Shown here: positions 40,653 to 48,659 of the stretch, piece by piece
Layout of the letters: each line of letters starts with the position of its first letter
How positions within the stretch are numbered: the first letter of the stretch is position 1
Source: Halobacteriales archaeon YIM A00010
GTDB taxonomy: Archaea; Halobacteriota; Halobacteria; Halobacteriales; Haloarculaceae
DNA length: 64,000 nucleotides
Assembly (NCBI GenBank): GCA_025041175.1
Contig: JAKCFJ010000001.1
Location: forward strand, 1,178,001 to 1,242,000
Reading direction: 5' to 3'
Notes under the pieces: generated by a model
Told to the model about the DNA's origin: nothing
The model's input: the letters and a program-made list of their open reading frames with translations, nothing else
Databases searched by the model: none
Program-made: the position numbers and the translations under genes

Positions 40653-41474
40653 TCACATTTCAGCCGCGTGCTGATAAACGAATGCCCGGAGCAGCTTCCC
40701 AGCAAGCGTTGCCGCCTGTCCATCGTCGCGGTCGTTCACCTCAACCACGTCGACCCCCACACAGACGGGCGCGAGCGTGCGCACCACCCTCTGCATCTCC
40801 CGGGAGCCGAGTCCGAACGGCTCCATCGTTCCCGTTCCGGGCGCAACGCTCGGATCGGCGGCGTCGATGTCCACGCTCAGATACACGGAGCCGTCGAGAG
40901 CAGGTGATCGGTCTCGAACGTTCGCAAGCCATTCCGACAGCTCGTCAGGAGGAACCACGGTCACGTCGGCGTCGCTCGCCCGCTCCCACTCGTCTTCGTC
41001 GCCGCTTCGCGCGCCGATCACGACCGCTCTCTCGGCGGTGTCGAGCGCGTGATGAGTGACGGTGGCGTGGCTCAACGGGTTGCCGTCGTACGCCGACCGG
41101 AGATCGAGGTGTGCGTCGAGAGAAACGAACACGTCCGGCTCACACGCCCGCACACCGGCGAGGCTGACAGTGTGTTCCCCGCCGATAACGACCGGAAGCG
41201 CGCCATCGTCACGGACATCTGATACCGTCCCTTCGAGAAACGCGAGATACTCCTCGGCATTGTCCCACGCGTGGAGATCGCCCTCGTCGTGCACGCCGAG
41301 CTCCGAAAACCGGAGTCCGGTGTGATGGTCGTAATCCTCGAACGACCGGGCGAACTGCCGAACCCGGTCCGGTCCGAACCGAGTGCCGGGCTGGAACGTC
41401 GTCGAGACATCGAGGGGCGCACCGACGATCACGTAGGCCGCGTCACTCCGATCGGCCACTGCTCCGGGAAACAT
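40653..41474 (-). CDS. speB: Agmatinase-like ureohydrolase
   Basis: 273 residues from the ATG at 41474 (MFPGAVADRSDAAYVIVGAPLD). The arginase/agmatinase fold with its manganese ligands is seen in VVIGGEHTVSL, SLDAHLDLR and LSVDIDAADPSVAPGTGTMEPFG. The first box is GGEH rather than the usual GGDH. In Haloferax the homologous gene beside aIF5A is needed for hypusine formation, so this enzyme probably serves that pathway, not general polyamine synthesis. The last 40 bp of the gene are duplicated at 40318-40357, so an insertion may have replaced its original terminus (AEM instead of AET). Confidence 0.9.
   Translation of the reverse strand: MFPGAVADRSDAAYVIVGAPLDVSTTFQPGTRFGPDRVRQFARSFEDYDHHTGLRFSELGVHDEGDLHAWDNAEEYLAFLEGTVSDVRDDGALPVVIGGEHTVSLAGVRACEPDVFVSLDAHLDLRSAYDGNPLSHATVTHHALDTAERAVVIGARSGDEDEWERASDADVTVVPPDELSEWLANVRDRSPALDGSVYLSVDIDAADPSVAPGTGTMEPFGLGSREMQRVVRTLAPVCVGVDVVEVNDRDDGQAATLAGKLLRAFVYQHAAEM
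40661..40700. repeat. Direct repeat, inner copy within the agmatinase-like gene
   Basis: This copy encodes the final residues of the ureohydrolase (around LLRAFVYQHAAE). It differs from the outer copy at 40318-40357 at two positions. The two delimit a 343-bp unit rich in hairpins. Confidence 0.7.
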
Positions 41475-41524
41475 TGGGATGGGGGTAGACCGTTGGTTCG
41501 AAACCGATTCGGTCGGGCGCGGAA

Positions 41525-41899
41525 TCAGACGACTTTCCGCTGGCCTTCGTGCTCGAGATACTCGATCTCGTCGTCTGGAGATGGATCCAACCCGTCGGGA
41601 ACACGCATCGTGAACGTCTCGTAGGTTTCCAGGTCCATCACCTGCATATCGCCGCTGTCGAGACTGATGACCTGGCCCTGTTTCCGGTCGATGATCGGCA
41701 CCCACACCTTCGCGTCGACGGGCTGGGTGAAGTTGCGCTTTCGCTCGTCGAACACGCCTTTCCCTTCGACACGGGCTTTTGCGCTCCCGTGTTTTCCGGG
41801 TTTGGCCGTGCTGTAGGAGTTGATCACACACGGCGTTTCCTCGATCATCACGTAGCTCCCTTCCTGCAGATCACGGACTTCCGTCTGTTGTTTCGCCAT
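41525..41899 (-). CDS. eif5A: Translation initiation factor aIF5A
   Basis: 124 residues. An N-terminal SH3-like domain carries the hypusination loop [16 protein letters not shown], with the modified lysine in GKHG, and a C-terminal OB fold follows. Hypusinated aIF5A relieves ribosome stalling. The region upstream of the ATG (41899) is AT-rich (TTGGTATAAACG). Together with deoxyhypusine synthase and the agmatinase-like protein, it forms a modification-and-target cluster on the minus strand. Confidence 0.96.
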   Translation of the reverse strand: MAKQQTEVRDLQEGSYVMIEETPCVINSYSTAKPGKHGSAKARVEGKGVFDERKRNFTQPVDAKVWVPIIDRKQGQVISLDSGDMQVMDLETYETFTMRVPDGLDPSPDDEIEYLEHEGQRKVV

Positions 41900-41958
41900 A
41901 CCGCGTGTATCAGGTGTGTTGGTATAAACGGTTTGGAAGCACTAGCACGGGTGTAGAG

Positions 41959-43026
41959 CTACTCGTGGCGCGAAAGGAACGCATCGAGCCGAGAGAGTCC
42001 CTCCCTCAACTCCGCGCTCGCCAGTCCGAACCCGATCCGAAAGCGATCGGGCACGCCGAACGCTCCTCCCGGCGCGAGAACCACGCTTTCCTCCCGAAGA
42101 AGGCGCTCACAGAACGACCGTCCGGTCGCAAACCCCTCGGGAACGGTCACGAACCCGTTGACGCCGACGGGATCGTGCCAGTCGAGACCGTGGGTCTCCA
42201 GCACCGTCCGGGTCTCGTCTTTGTGTTCGCGGGCTAACTCACGATTCTCGGCGAGGATCTCCGCCTCGGCGTCGATCGCCTGCCGGGCGACGTGTTGGCT
42301 CAACGGCGACGGCGAGATCGTGGTGTAATCCTTCCAATGCCACGCCGCGGAGACGACTTCCGGCGGCCCAGCGAGCCACCCGAACCGAAGCCCTGCGAGT
42401 CCGTACGCTTTCGTCAGACTGGTCGACGAGATTCCGTACGGTCCCATGCTCGCCACGGGCGGAATCGGATCGTCGGCCAGCAGCCGGTACACCTCATCAC
42501 ACAGCAAGTACGCGCCGCGATCGGCGGCGATCTCGTACACTGCCTCGATCGTTTCCTCCGGGTGGTATGTTCCCGTCGGGTTGTTGGGGTTGTTCACGAC
42601 GACGAGCGTCGTCTCCGGACGCATGGCCGCCGCGATCGCAGCGGGATCGAGCGACCAGTCTGGGGGCGACAGCTCGACGCGCGTAACGTCCGCGAGGGAT
42701 TCGGGCACCGCGTGCAGCGACTGGTAGGTCGGTGTGACCACGACTGCGTGGTCGTCCTCGTTTAACAGCGACAGAAACGTGAGGAAGTTCGCTTCCTGTG
42801 TGCCACAGGTGAACACCACTTCGTCCGCCTCACGACCGTACCGGGCGGCGATCTCGGCCCGAAACGACGGGTCGCCGTTGGTCGGGATCACGTAGCCGAG
42901 TTTCCCGGCGTCGAGATCGAATCGGGCGGTCGAGAGGCTCCGAATCCCGCTCTCGGCGAGCATGATGTCGGCCTCGTGTTCGTGGGCCGCAAACCAGCGT
43001 TCCAACGTGAACGGCTCGATGTCCAT
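41959..43026 (-). CDS. PLP-dependent aminotransferase, class I/II
   Basis: 355 residues starting at MDIEPFTLERWFAAHE (43026); three earlier codons are possible. Fold type I aminotransferase features are VVNNPNNPTGTYHPEE with the Asn-Pro pair, LLCDEVYRLL with the aspartate that contacts the pyridine nitrogen, and the PLP-lysine motif SSTSLTKAYGLAGLRFGW. Substrate specificity cannot be read; related proteins act on aspartate, aromatic or branched substrates. It follows aIF5A on the same strand but is separated by 59 bp. Confidence 0.9.
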   Translation of the reverse strand: MDIEPFTLERWFAAHEHEADIMLAESGIRSLSTARFDLDAGKLGYVIPTNGDPSFRAEIAARYGREADEVVFTCGTQEANFLTFLSLLNEDDHAVVVTPTYQSLHAVPESLADVTRVELSPPDWSLDPAAIAAAMRPETTLVVVNNPNNPTGTYHPEETIEAVYEIAADRGAYLLCDEVYRLLADDPIPPVASMGPYGISSTSLTKAYGLAGLRFGWLAGPPEVVSAAWHWKDYTTISPSPLSQHVARQAIDAEAEILAENRELAREHKDETRTVLETHGLDWHDPVGVNGFVTVPEGFATGRSFCERLLREESVVLAPGGAFGVPDRFRIGFGLASAELREGLSRLDAFLSRHE

Positions 43027-43144
43027 ACCCCTCATTCACACCGCAGTAAAAAAACGCCACTACTGTGTGCTCCGTTCCCGTGGGAACTGGAACGAACATT
43101 CGAGCAACAATAATTAAGGTTCATGTTCCGTGATTTGTTTACGC

Positions 43145-44314
43145 ATGGAGTGCACGCGGCGCAGATTTCTGGCAATGAGTGGGTCGGCAGCGGCGACGGT
43201 GGCCCTGAGCGGGGTCGGAAGCGGGCATCCGACCCGGGTCACGTTCGCCACGTACAACATCGAGGATCTCACGACCGAACAGGTACAGACGCCGGGCGAT
43301 CCACAGGCGGCGGCTGCCGCGCGGGTGATTCAGGAGGCGCGTCCGGACGTGCTCGCGCTCAATGAACTCGTCAACAACCGACAGGCGAGCGCGGTCAAAG
43401 ACGTGCCGCCCGCGCCGACGAACGCGCGGGCGTTCGTCGACAACTATCTGAGCGTCCCCCAACGCGACGATCTCGCCGGCATCGACTATCCGTACGTTCA
43501 CGCACCGAAGAGCAACACCGGCGTCCACAGCGGGATGGATCTCGACAACGACGGTGCGATCGACGACACGCCCGGCGATCAGGACTACGGCAACGACGCC
43601 TACGGCTTCGGGCAGTATCCCGGTCAGTACGCGCTGGCGATCGTGAGCCGATGTCCGATCGAGACCGACGCGATCCGGTCGTTCCGACGGTTCCGGTGGC
43701 AGGAGATGCCCGACAGCGAGATCGTCCGCGATCCCGCGTACGACGTGTATCTCACCGACAGGGAGGCAGACCGCTTCCGGCTCTCCTCGAAAACCCACGT
43801 GGATATCCCCGTTTCCTGTCGGGGCCACACCGTCCACGCGCTGTTGGCCCACCCGACGCCGCCGGTCTTCGACGGTCCGGAGAACTTCAACGGGAAGCGC
43901 TGTCACGACGAGATCCGGCTGTTGGCCGACTACGTTGCCGGCGCGGGCTACGTGCACGACGACGACGGGCGGCGCGGCGGTCTCCATGAGGACGCCTCCT
44001 ACGTCCTGTTGGGCGATATGAACGCTAGCCCCGGAGACGAGGAGAGCCTCTGGGCCGCTGACGCGTATTTCCTCGACAACGAGGATTTCAACACCCGCCG
44101 ACTCCCAACGAGTCCCGGCGGCGCACAGGCCGGTTCTCCGTATCTGACGGCCGAATTCGGATCGAAGGTGGACTACGTGCTCCCCTCGCCGGATCTCTCC
44201 GTTCGTGGCTGTGCCGTGGTGTGGCCCAGCGAGAACGCGAACCGGCGGGGGTTGAGACGGGACGTGGAGACAGCCTCGGATCACCGGCTCGTCTGGGCCG
44301 ATGTCGAGGTGTGA
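43145..44314 (+). CDS. Tat-exported endonuclease/exonuclease/phosphatase-family protein
   Basis: 389 residues. The N-terminus MECTRRRFLAMSGSAAATVALSG is a twin-arginine signal. The EEP fold follows, with VTFATYNIEDLT, the catalytic-glutamate region DVLALNELVNN, YVLLGDMNASPGDEESLW and the terminal SDHRLVWADV with its Asp-His pair. Such extracellular proteins are phosphodiesterases or nucleases that scavenge nucleic acids or phosphate. The insert DLDNDGAIDDTPGDQDYGND resembles a calcium-binding loop. It may be a predicted extracellular DNase-like enzyme; substrate uncertain. Confidence 0.9.
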   Translation: MECTRRRFLAMSGSAAATVALSGVGSGHPTRVTFATYNIEDLTTEQVQTPGDPQAAAAARVIQEARPDVLALNELVNNRQASAVKDVPPAPTNARAFVDNYLSVPQRDDLAGIDYPYVHAPKSNTGVHSGMDLDNDGAIDDTPGDQDYGNDAYGFGQYPGQYALAIVSRCPIETDAIRSFRRFRWQEMPDSEIVRDPAYDVYLTDREADRFRLSSKTHVDIPVSCRGHTVHALLAHPTPPVFDGPENFNGKRCHDEIRLLADYVAGAGYVHDDDGRRGGLHEDASYVLLGDMNASPGDEESLWAADAYFLDNEDFNTRRLPTSPGGAQAGSPYLTAEFGSKVDYVLPSPDLSVRGCAVVWPSENANRRGLRRDVETASDHRLVWADVEV

Positions 44315-44370
44315 ATCCTGTGAAGAATTCTGAGAAAACGCTTGTGTGCCAGTAGCGTATCTGTGCGTTC

Positions 44371-44730
44371 ATGGACGAATCACACGACACAGAGGTCGTG
44401 TCCACGAAAGAACGCCGGCTCGCGTACCCATCGGGATGGCTGTATCTCTGCTAGCACAGCAGCGTCCACCTGCTGATCGACGCGTTGGTGCAGACCGACC
44501 CGAAACAGGAGTTCACGCAGACCGAGCTCGCGGAGTTCGCGGGTGTGAGCCGCCAGAGCGTGCGGCGGCACATCGGCACGCTGGTCGACTGCGGAGTCGT
44601 CGCGGAGACGGCGGGCGGGCGACGCTACCGCTACGATCTCGACAGCCGCGTGGGCCAGCTGATCGTGGAGCTGAACGCCGAACTCGCCGCGATCGGGGCG
44701 CAGAAATCAGATCGGCCGGTGTCCGAATAG
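44371..44730 (+). pseudogene. Winged-helix regulator interrupted by an in-frame TAG
   Basis: From the ATG at 44371 the frame reads MDESHDTEVVSTKERRLAYPSGWLYLC, then TAG at 44452-44454. It continues in the same frame with a normal HTH protein: HSSVHLLIDALVQTDPKQEFTQTELAEFAGVSRQSVRRHIGTLVDCGVVAETAGGRRYRYDLDSRVGQLIVELNAEL. The stop lies just before the first helix of the HTH. A shorter product could start at TTG (44485) or GTG (44488), but would lose helix 1. It is probably a nonsense-inactivated regulator, unless the 5' part is not coding. Confidence 0.6.
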
Positions 44731-44745
44731 CCCACCGGTCCGGCA

Positions 44746-46446
44746 TCACTCCTGGCGCTTCACCGGAAGGTCTGGCTCCGTGTTCGTTTCGCTCGTTTCC
44801 TCCCGTTGTCGCATGCTCTGGCGCGTGAACTGGGGTCGGGCACGGATCCCCCGGCGTTTCCGGAACGAGTGGTACAGCAAGACGAGGAGACCGAACGAGA
44901 GAACCAACACGAAAAGCGCCGCGAGCAGCTCGTCCGCGATGTACAACGCCACGGTCGAGAGCACGCCGACGGACAGCCCCATCCCGAGGACGATCCGTTT
45001 GGCGAGCGTGTCGAGGACGCCGTCGGGATCGTTCAGCTCCGCTTGGACAACGAGGTTGTCGTGTTCGATCCGATCGAGCGCGCTCTCGAGTTTTGGCGGC
45101 ACACGGAGGGTCGAGCGTGTCGCTCCTTCGAGTTCGTCGATGCGTTCCTTGACGAACTGGCGCGCGGTGGCTTCGAGATAGCCGTGTTCGCGGAGAAAAT
45201 CCGTCGCCACCGCGATGAAATCGAACTCCGGATCGAGGGTGACACAGACGCCTTCCACGACGGTTGCGACCCGGAGCACGAGCGCGAGGTTCGGCGGCAG
45301 GCGCAGCGGGAACTCATAAATCGTGTCTTCGATCTGGTTGATGATCTGTTGGACCCGGTACTGCTCGATCTCCTCGCCCCGTGCGTCAGCGATGGCGAGC
45401 TCCAGCACGTCCGCCATCACCTGCCGGTCGGCCTCGGGGCTGAGCGTTCCCATCTCGATGAGCGCATCGAGGATGGCGTCGGTGTCCTGGTTTGCGATGG
45501 CGATGTAAAAGTCGACGATCCGATCCTGCACGAACGAGTCCACCCGGCCGCTCATCCCGAAGTCGTACAACACGAGCGTTCCGTCGGGTTTGACCGCCAG
45601 ATTCCCGGGGTGGGGATCAGCGTGGAACACGCCGTGGGTGATGATCATCTCGAAATACGCCCGCTGGAGCGTCTCTGCGAGCTGGGTTCGATCGATGCCG
45701 AGCGCGTCGATGTCGTCGATCTCGGTGATCTTCGTCCCACCGACGTACTCCATCGTGAGTACCCGGCCGGTCGAACGCTCGTCCACAACAGCGGGAACCC
45801 GAACGGCGTCGTCGGAGAAATTCCCCCGGATCTCACGAAGCATGGCCGCCTCCCGCTCGTAATCCATCTCCTGACGGATGACCCTCGAAAACTCGTCGGC
45901 GAGCGTTTCGAGCGAAAACGCTTGGGATTCATCGACGAACGGCACCAGCAGCGGCACCGAGAACTTGATGACGCGCAGATCGGTTCGCACGAGCGGCTCG
46001 ATGCCGGGCCGGCGGATTTTCACCGCCACGGTGTCGCCGTCGAACTCGGCGACGTACACCTGCCCGAGACTGGCACCGCTGATGCTCTCGGTGTCGAAGC
46101 TGTCGTAGGCGCTCTCTACCGGACCCAGTTCGGATTCGATCACCGCTTTGGCGTCTTCCCACGGCGCGGGCGGAACCCGGTCCTGGAGCTGAGTCAACTC
46201 GTCGATGTACTCCGGGGGGAGGATGTCGGGTCGCGTCGAAAGCAACTGCCCCAGTTTGATGAACGTCGGTCCGAGGGTGAGGAGGGAGCTCCGGAGGGTA
46301 CGTGCGCGTTCGCGGTGCTGCTCGCTCGACACCCCCCGGGACCCACCGAACAGGAGAAAGCGGCGACGATCACGAGCGAACGCGAGGAGAAGCGGCAGGA
46401 ACTGCCACGCGACGACGAAAAACCGCCGGTACGCGCGGAGAATCAC
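44746..46446 (-). CDS. ABC1/AarF/UbiB-family atypical kinase
   Basis: 566 residues. The UbiB-family hallmarks are the KxGQ motif in FIKLGQLLSTRPDILPPEYI, the alanine-rich loop ISGASLGQVYVAEF, the ATP-lysine in VAVKIRRPGIEPLVRTDL and the catalytic region GVFHADPHPGNLAV with YDFGMSG. Two hydrophobic helices near the C-terminus (VLGMGLSVGVLSTVALYIAD and LLAALFVLVLSFGLLVLLYH) anchor it to the membrane. Homologues support quinone synthesis; in haloarchaea a menaquinone role is plausible. It is 12 bp downstream of the Hsp20 gene and probably cotranscribed. Confidence 0.94.
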   Translation of the reverse strand: MILRAYRRFFVVAWQFLPLLLAFARDRRRFLLFGGSRGVSSEQHRERARTLRSSLLTLGPTFIKLGQLLSTRPDILPPEYIDELTQLQDRVPPAPWEDAKAVIESELGPVESAYDSFDTESISGASLGQVYVAEFDGDTVAVKIRRPGIEPLVRTDLRVIKFSVPLLVPFVDESQAFSLETLADEFSRVIRQEMDYEREAAMLREIRGNFSDDAVRVPAVVDERSTGRVLTMEYVGGTKITEIDDIDALGIDRTQLAETLQRAYFEMIITHGVFHADPHPGNLAVKPDGTLVLYDFGMSGRVDSFVQDRIVDFYIAIANQDTDAILDALIEMGTLSPEADRQVMADVLELAIADARGEEIEQYRVQQIINQIEDTIYEFPLRLPPNLALVLRVATVVEGVCVTLDPEFDFIAVATDFLREHGYLEATARQFVKERIDELEGATRSTLRVPPKLESALDRIEHDNLVVQAELNDPDGVLDTLAKRIVLGMGLSVGVLSTVALYIADELLAALFVLVLSFGLLVLLYHSFRKRRGIRARPQFTRQSMRQREETSETNTEPDLPVKRQE

Positions 46447-46458
46447 CGATCTGCCACC

Positions 46459-46824
46459 TCACCCCTCCGTGATCGGAATCCGACGCCCTTCCGAAGCCGA
46501 CTTCGGCAACCGGAGTTCGAAAACGCCGCGCTGTACGGTCGCCTCGTCTACGTCCGCATCGGCGTCGACGTCCGGCGGGAGCGGCAACACCACGTCGATG
46601 AACAACGACCGATTCTCCTGGAGATACCGGAACTCGGTCGGGCTTTCTTTCTCGCGGCGGGCTTCGATCCGGAGCTTGTGTTCTTCTACCCACGCGTCTA
46701 CCGTCTCCGGGGTCGCCCCCGGAAGATCGATGACGAGAACGTACGCGTCGTCGGACTCCCCAACGTCGACGAACACCGAGTCGGGCAGCCCCAGATCTCG
46801 AACCACTTCGCGCAGGGCAGACAT
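46459..46824 (-). CDS. Hsp20/alpha-crystallin small heat-shock protein
   Basis: 121 residues with the alpha-crystallin domain (DDAYVLVIDLPGATPETVDAWVEEHKLRIEARRE) and the C-terminal beta segment RGVFELRLPKSASEGRRIPI, ending in the I-x-I motif RRIPIT. Such chaperones bind unfolding proteins as oligomers. Gene order with the AarF kinase gene suggests a two-gene operon on the minus strand. Confidence 0.93.
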   Translation of the reverse strand: MSALREVVRDLGLPDSVFVDVGESDDAYVLVIDLPGATPETVDAWVEEHKLRIEARREKESPTEFRYLQENRSLFIDVVLPLPPDVDADADVDEATVQRGVFELRLPKSASEGRRIPITEG

Positions 46825-46957
46825 GCCAGTACGTACGCCCGCATGGGCGAAAAAACCCCCGGAACGCGGTCGATGGATCTCGATCCGTGGATCCCGTCAA
46901 AGGTTTAAAACGACGCTTCGTCGTATATTGGTCCGGGACACCGTCCCCTGAGATCCA

Positions 46958-47173
46958 ATGAGTTGTGACCATCCACTCGACGCCGAGTACCTGTATCCGT
47001 CGGATGCGGACGTTCTCGATCTGTACGAGAAGCCCGATGGAACGACCGCGCTCCGGATAGGGGTGCCGTGTCCGGAGTGTGAGGTAACCCTCGAACTGAC
47101 GACTGTCGTCGAGGAAGTCGGGGAAACAGACCTCGAGATCCCGCTCGAAGACACGAAAGAAGCCTACGACTGA
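46958..47173 (+). CDS. Small conserved haloarchaeal protein with a cysteine pair
   Basis: 71 acidic residues beginning MSCDHPLDAEYLYPSDADVLDLYEK and carrying CPEC near residue 38. The N-terminal cysteine and the CPEC pair could bind one zinc atom. A TATA-like stretch (TCGTATATTGG) precedes the start. No function is known. It is divergent from the Hsp20 gene. Confidence 0.75.
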   Translation: MSCDHPLDAEYLYPSDADVLDLYEKPDGTTALRIGVPCPECEVTLELTTVVEEVGETDLEIPLEDTKEAYD

Positions 47174-47190
47174 GCCGATCCGGCAATCGG

Positions 47191-47865
47191 TCAGTCCATC
47201 GCGGGACCACGGGAGCGGGTGATGAGTTCGTCCAGCCGTGTCACCCGCCGATCGCCGAGGACGCAGACGCCGCGCCTGTCGTGGCCGTGGCGTTCGACGT
47301 GGATGCCGTCCAGGCCGACGTTCCACGCCGCCCCGATGTCCTGGGGGCTGTCACCGACGAGCGCGCCACGAGCGTCGGCTCCCCGGTGGCGGATATCCAT
47401 TCCGGTGAGTGCTTGGCGTACCGGCGCTGGATCGGGTTTCCAACCGCTCTCTTCGGTACAACAGAACACGGTGTCAAACCAGTCCCGGATGTCGAGTTGG
47501 TCGAGCACCGGATCAGTGAGGTATCGCTGGCAGTGGGTAACCACCCCGACCGGGCAGTCCAGCGCCGAGAGAACGGGTTCTGCGTCGTCGTACAGAAACG
47601 TGGCTGCCGCGCGGGCCTCGGCGTCTTCGACCTCGTGGAACACGGACCAAAAACGGGCCGGATCGATCCCTTTCTCTGCCAAGAGCGCGGTGCGGTGGTC
47701 ACCGAACCCGTACCAGAGCGCCGCCTTCTCCCACTCGGAAAACCCGCGTCCGAGTCGCTCTCCAACCATCGTTACCACCTCCGTCGCATAGCTCGGCTCG
47801 ACATCAACGAGCGTCCCGTCGAGATCGAATACCCAGAACTCGTACGACTCAAGCGTCGAATCCAT
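47191..47865 (-). CDS. HAD-family hydrolase (phosphatase)
   Basis: 224 residues from the ATG at 47865 (MDSTLESYEFWVFDLDGTLVDVEPSY). HAD motif I is FDLDGTLVD with the nucleophilic aspartate; motif II is VGVVTHC; motif III lies near GWKPDPAPV; motif IV is ALVGDSPQDIGAA. Its size fits the phosphoglycolate phosphatase-like subgroup. The substrate cannot be assigned. Longer upstream starts would overlap the LWR-salt gene and are rejected. Confidence 0.9.
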   Translation of the reverse strand: MDSTLESYEFWVFDLDGTLVDVEPSYATEVVTMVGERLGRGFSEWEKAALWYGFGDHRTALLAEKGIDPARFWSVFHEVEDAEARAAATFLYDDAEPVLSALDCPVGVVTHCQRYLTDPVLDQLDIRDWFDTVFCCTEESGWKPDPAPVRQALTGMDIRHRGADARGALVGDSPQDIGAAWNVGLDGIHVERHGHDRRGVCVLGDRRVTRLDELITRSRGPAMD

Positions 47866-47924
47866 CGGGACAATAAATACGCCCCGAGCACCCATAGCCT
47901 TTCCGCCGGTTTTGATCCCGAGCG

Positions 47925-48326
47925 TCAGCCGGGTGGCCGAACGTGGATCGCGCTCCCGAGGTGGTTTTTCACCACCTCCTCCGCGCTGGTGGCGTTTCCG
48001 AACGGCGAAGGGTGGCGCTCGAGCGCCTCGCCAATGCCGTCCTTCAGCGAATCGAGGTACGCCTCGCTCGTTCGCAGCTCGAGGAACGCAACGTGCTCGA
48101 CGGCAACCGGTCCCAGTGAGTCCTCGGCCAGATCGCAAAGCGGTGCCTGGTCGTTCACTTCCCCGCGCCAGAGGTGATCGCGGAAGAACAGCCATCCCTC
48201 CGTGTCCGGCTGCGCGGCGGGCCACGACAGCAGCGTTTCGAACGTCTCCGGATCGATCCGAGCCGACGACTGGGGCTCGAGCCGGAATCGAACGCGAAAG
48301 AGGTACTCCGCCGGTGGATCGGTCAC
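47925..48326 (-). CDS. LWR-salt protein
   Basis: 133 residues starting with GTG at 48326, whose bases overlap the TGA of the upstream dehydratase gene (GTGA). It has the halophile-specific signature with LWR: WLFFRDHLWRGEVNDQ. The function of this haloarchaeal family is unknown. The translational coupling to the pterin dehydratase suggests a shared role or regulation. Confidence 0.82.
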   Translation of the reverse strand: MTDPPAEYLFRVRFRLEPQSSARIDPETFETLLSWPAAQPDTEGWLFFRDHLWRGEVNDQAPLCDLAEDSLGPVAVEHVAFLELRTSEAYLDSLKDGIGEALERHPSPFGNATSAEEVVKNHLGSAIHVRPPG

Positions 48327-48604
48327 GATTCCCGGAGGTCCTCGAACTGCTCGGCGAGATCGATGTCCTGATCGGTGATCCCGCCCGCGTCGTGGGTGGT
48401 CAGGCGTACCTCCACCTCGCGCCACCCGATCGTGATCTCGGGGTGGTGAAACGCCGACTGGGCGAGGCCACCGACGCCTGCGGCGAATCCGACGCCGTCG
48501 AGGTAGCTGTCGAACTCGTAGGTGCGGACGATCTCGTCTCCCTCGCGCTCCCAGTTTTCGGGCATGGAGCTCTCGATCTCCTCATCGGTCAGCGTCTCCG
48601 TCAT
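48323..48604 (-). CDS. Pterin-4a-carbinolamine dehydratase
   Basis: 93 residues from the ATG at 48604 (MTETLTDEEIESSMPENWEREG). The catalytic block AFHHPEITIGWREVEVRLTTHDAGGIT contains the conserved His-His-Pro. The enzyme recycles pterins after aromatic amino-acid hydroxylation and may have other roles in archaea. Its stop overlaps the start of the LWR-salt gene. Confidence 0.93.
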   Translation of the reverse strand: MTETLTDEEIESSMPENWEREGDEIVRTYEFDSYLDGVGFAAGVGGLAQSAFHHPEITIGWREVEVRLTTHDAGGITDQDIDLAEQFEDLRES

Positions 48605-48659
48605 GGTCGGCAGAACGGCGGGATGGCACATAACAGTCGGGGTAGACCCGTCCGCGTCG

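Noticed and set aside
40358-40660. CRISPR-like array of short palindromes
   Set aside because: The hairpins differ in sequence and spacing and there are no regular repeats with unique spacers of constant length.
44806-46908. 700-codon plus-strand frame opposite the AarF and Hsp20 genes
   Set aside because: It spans two unrelated genes on the other strand and has no promoter or family character.
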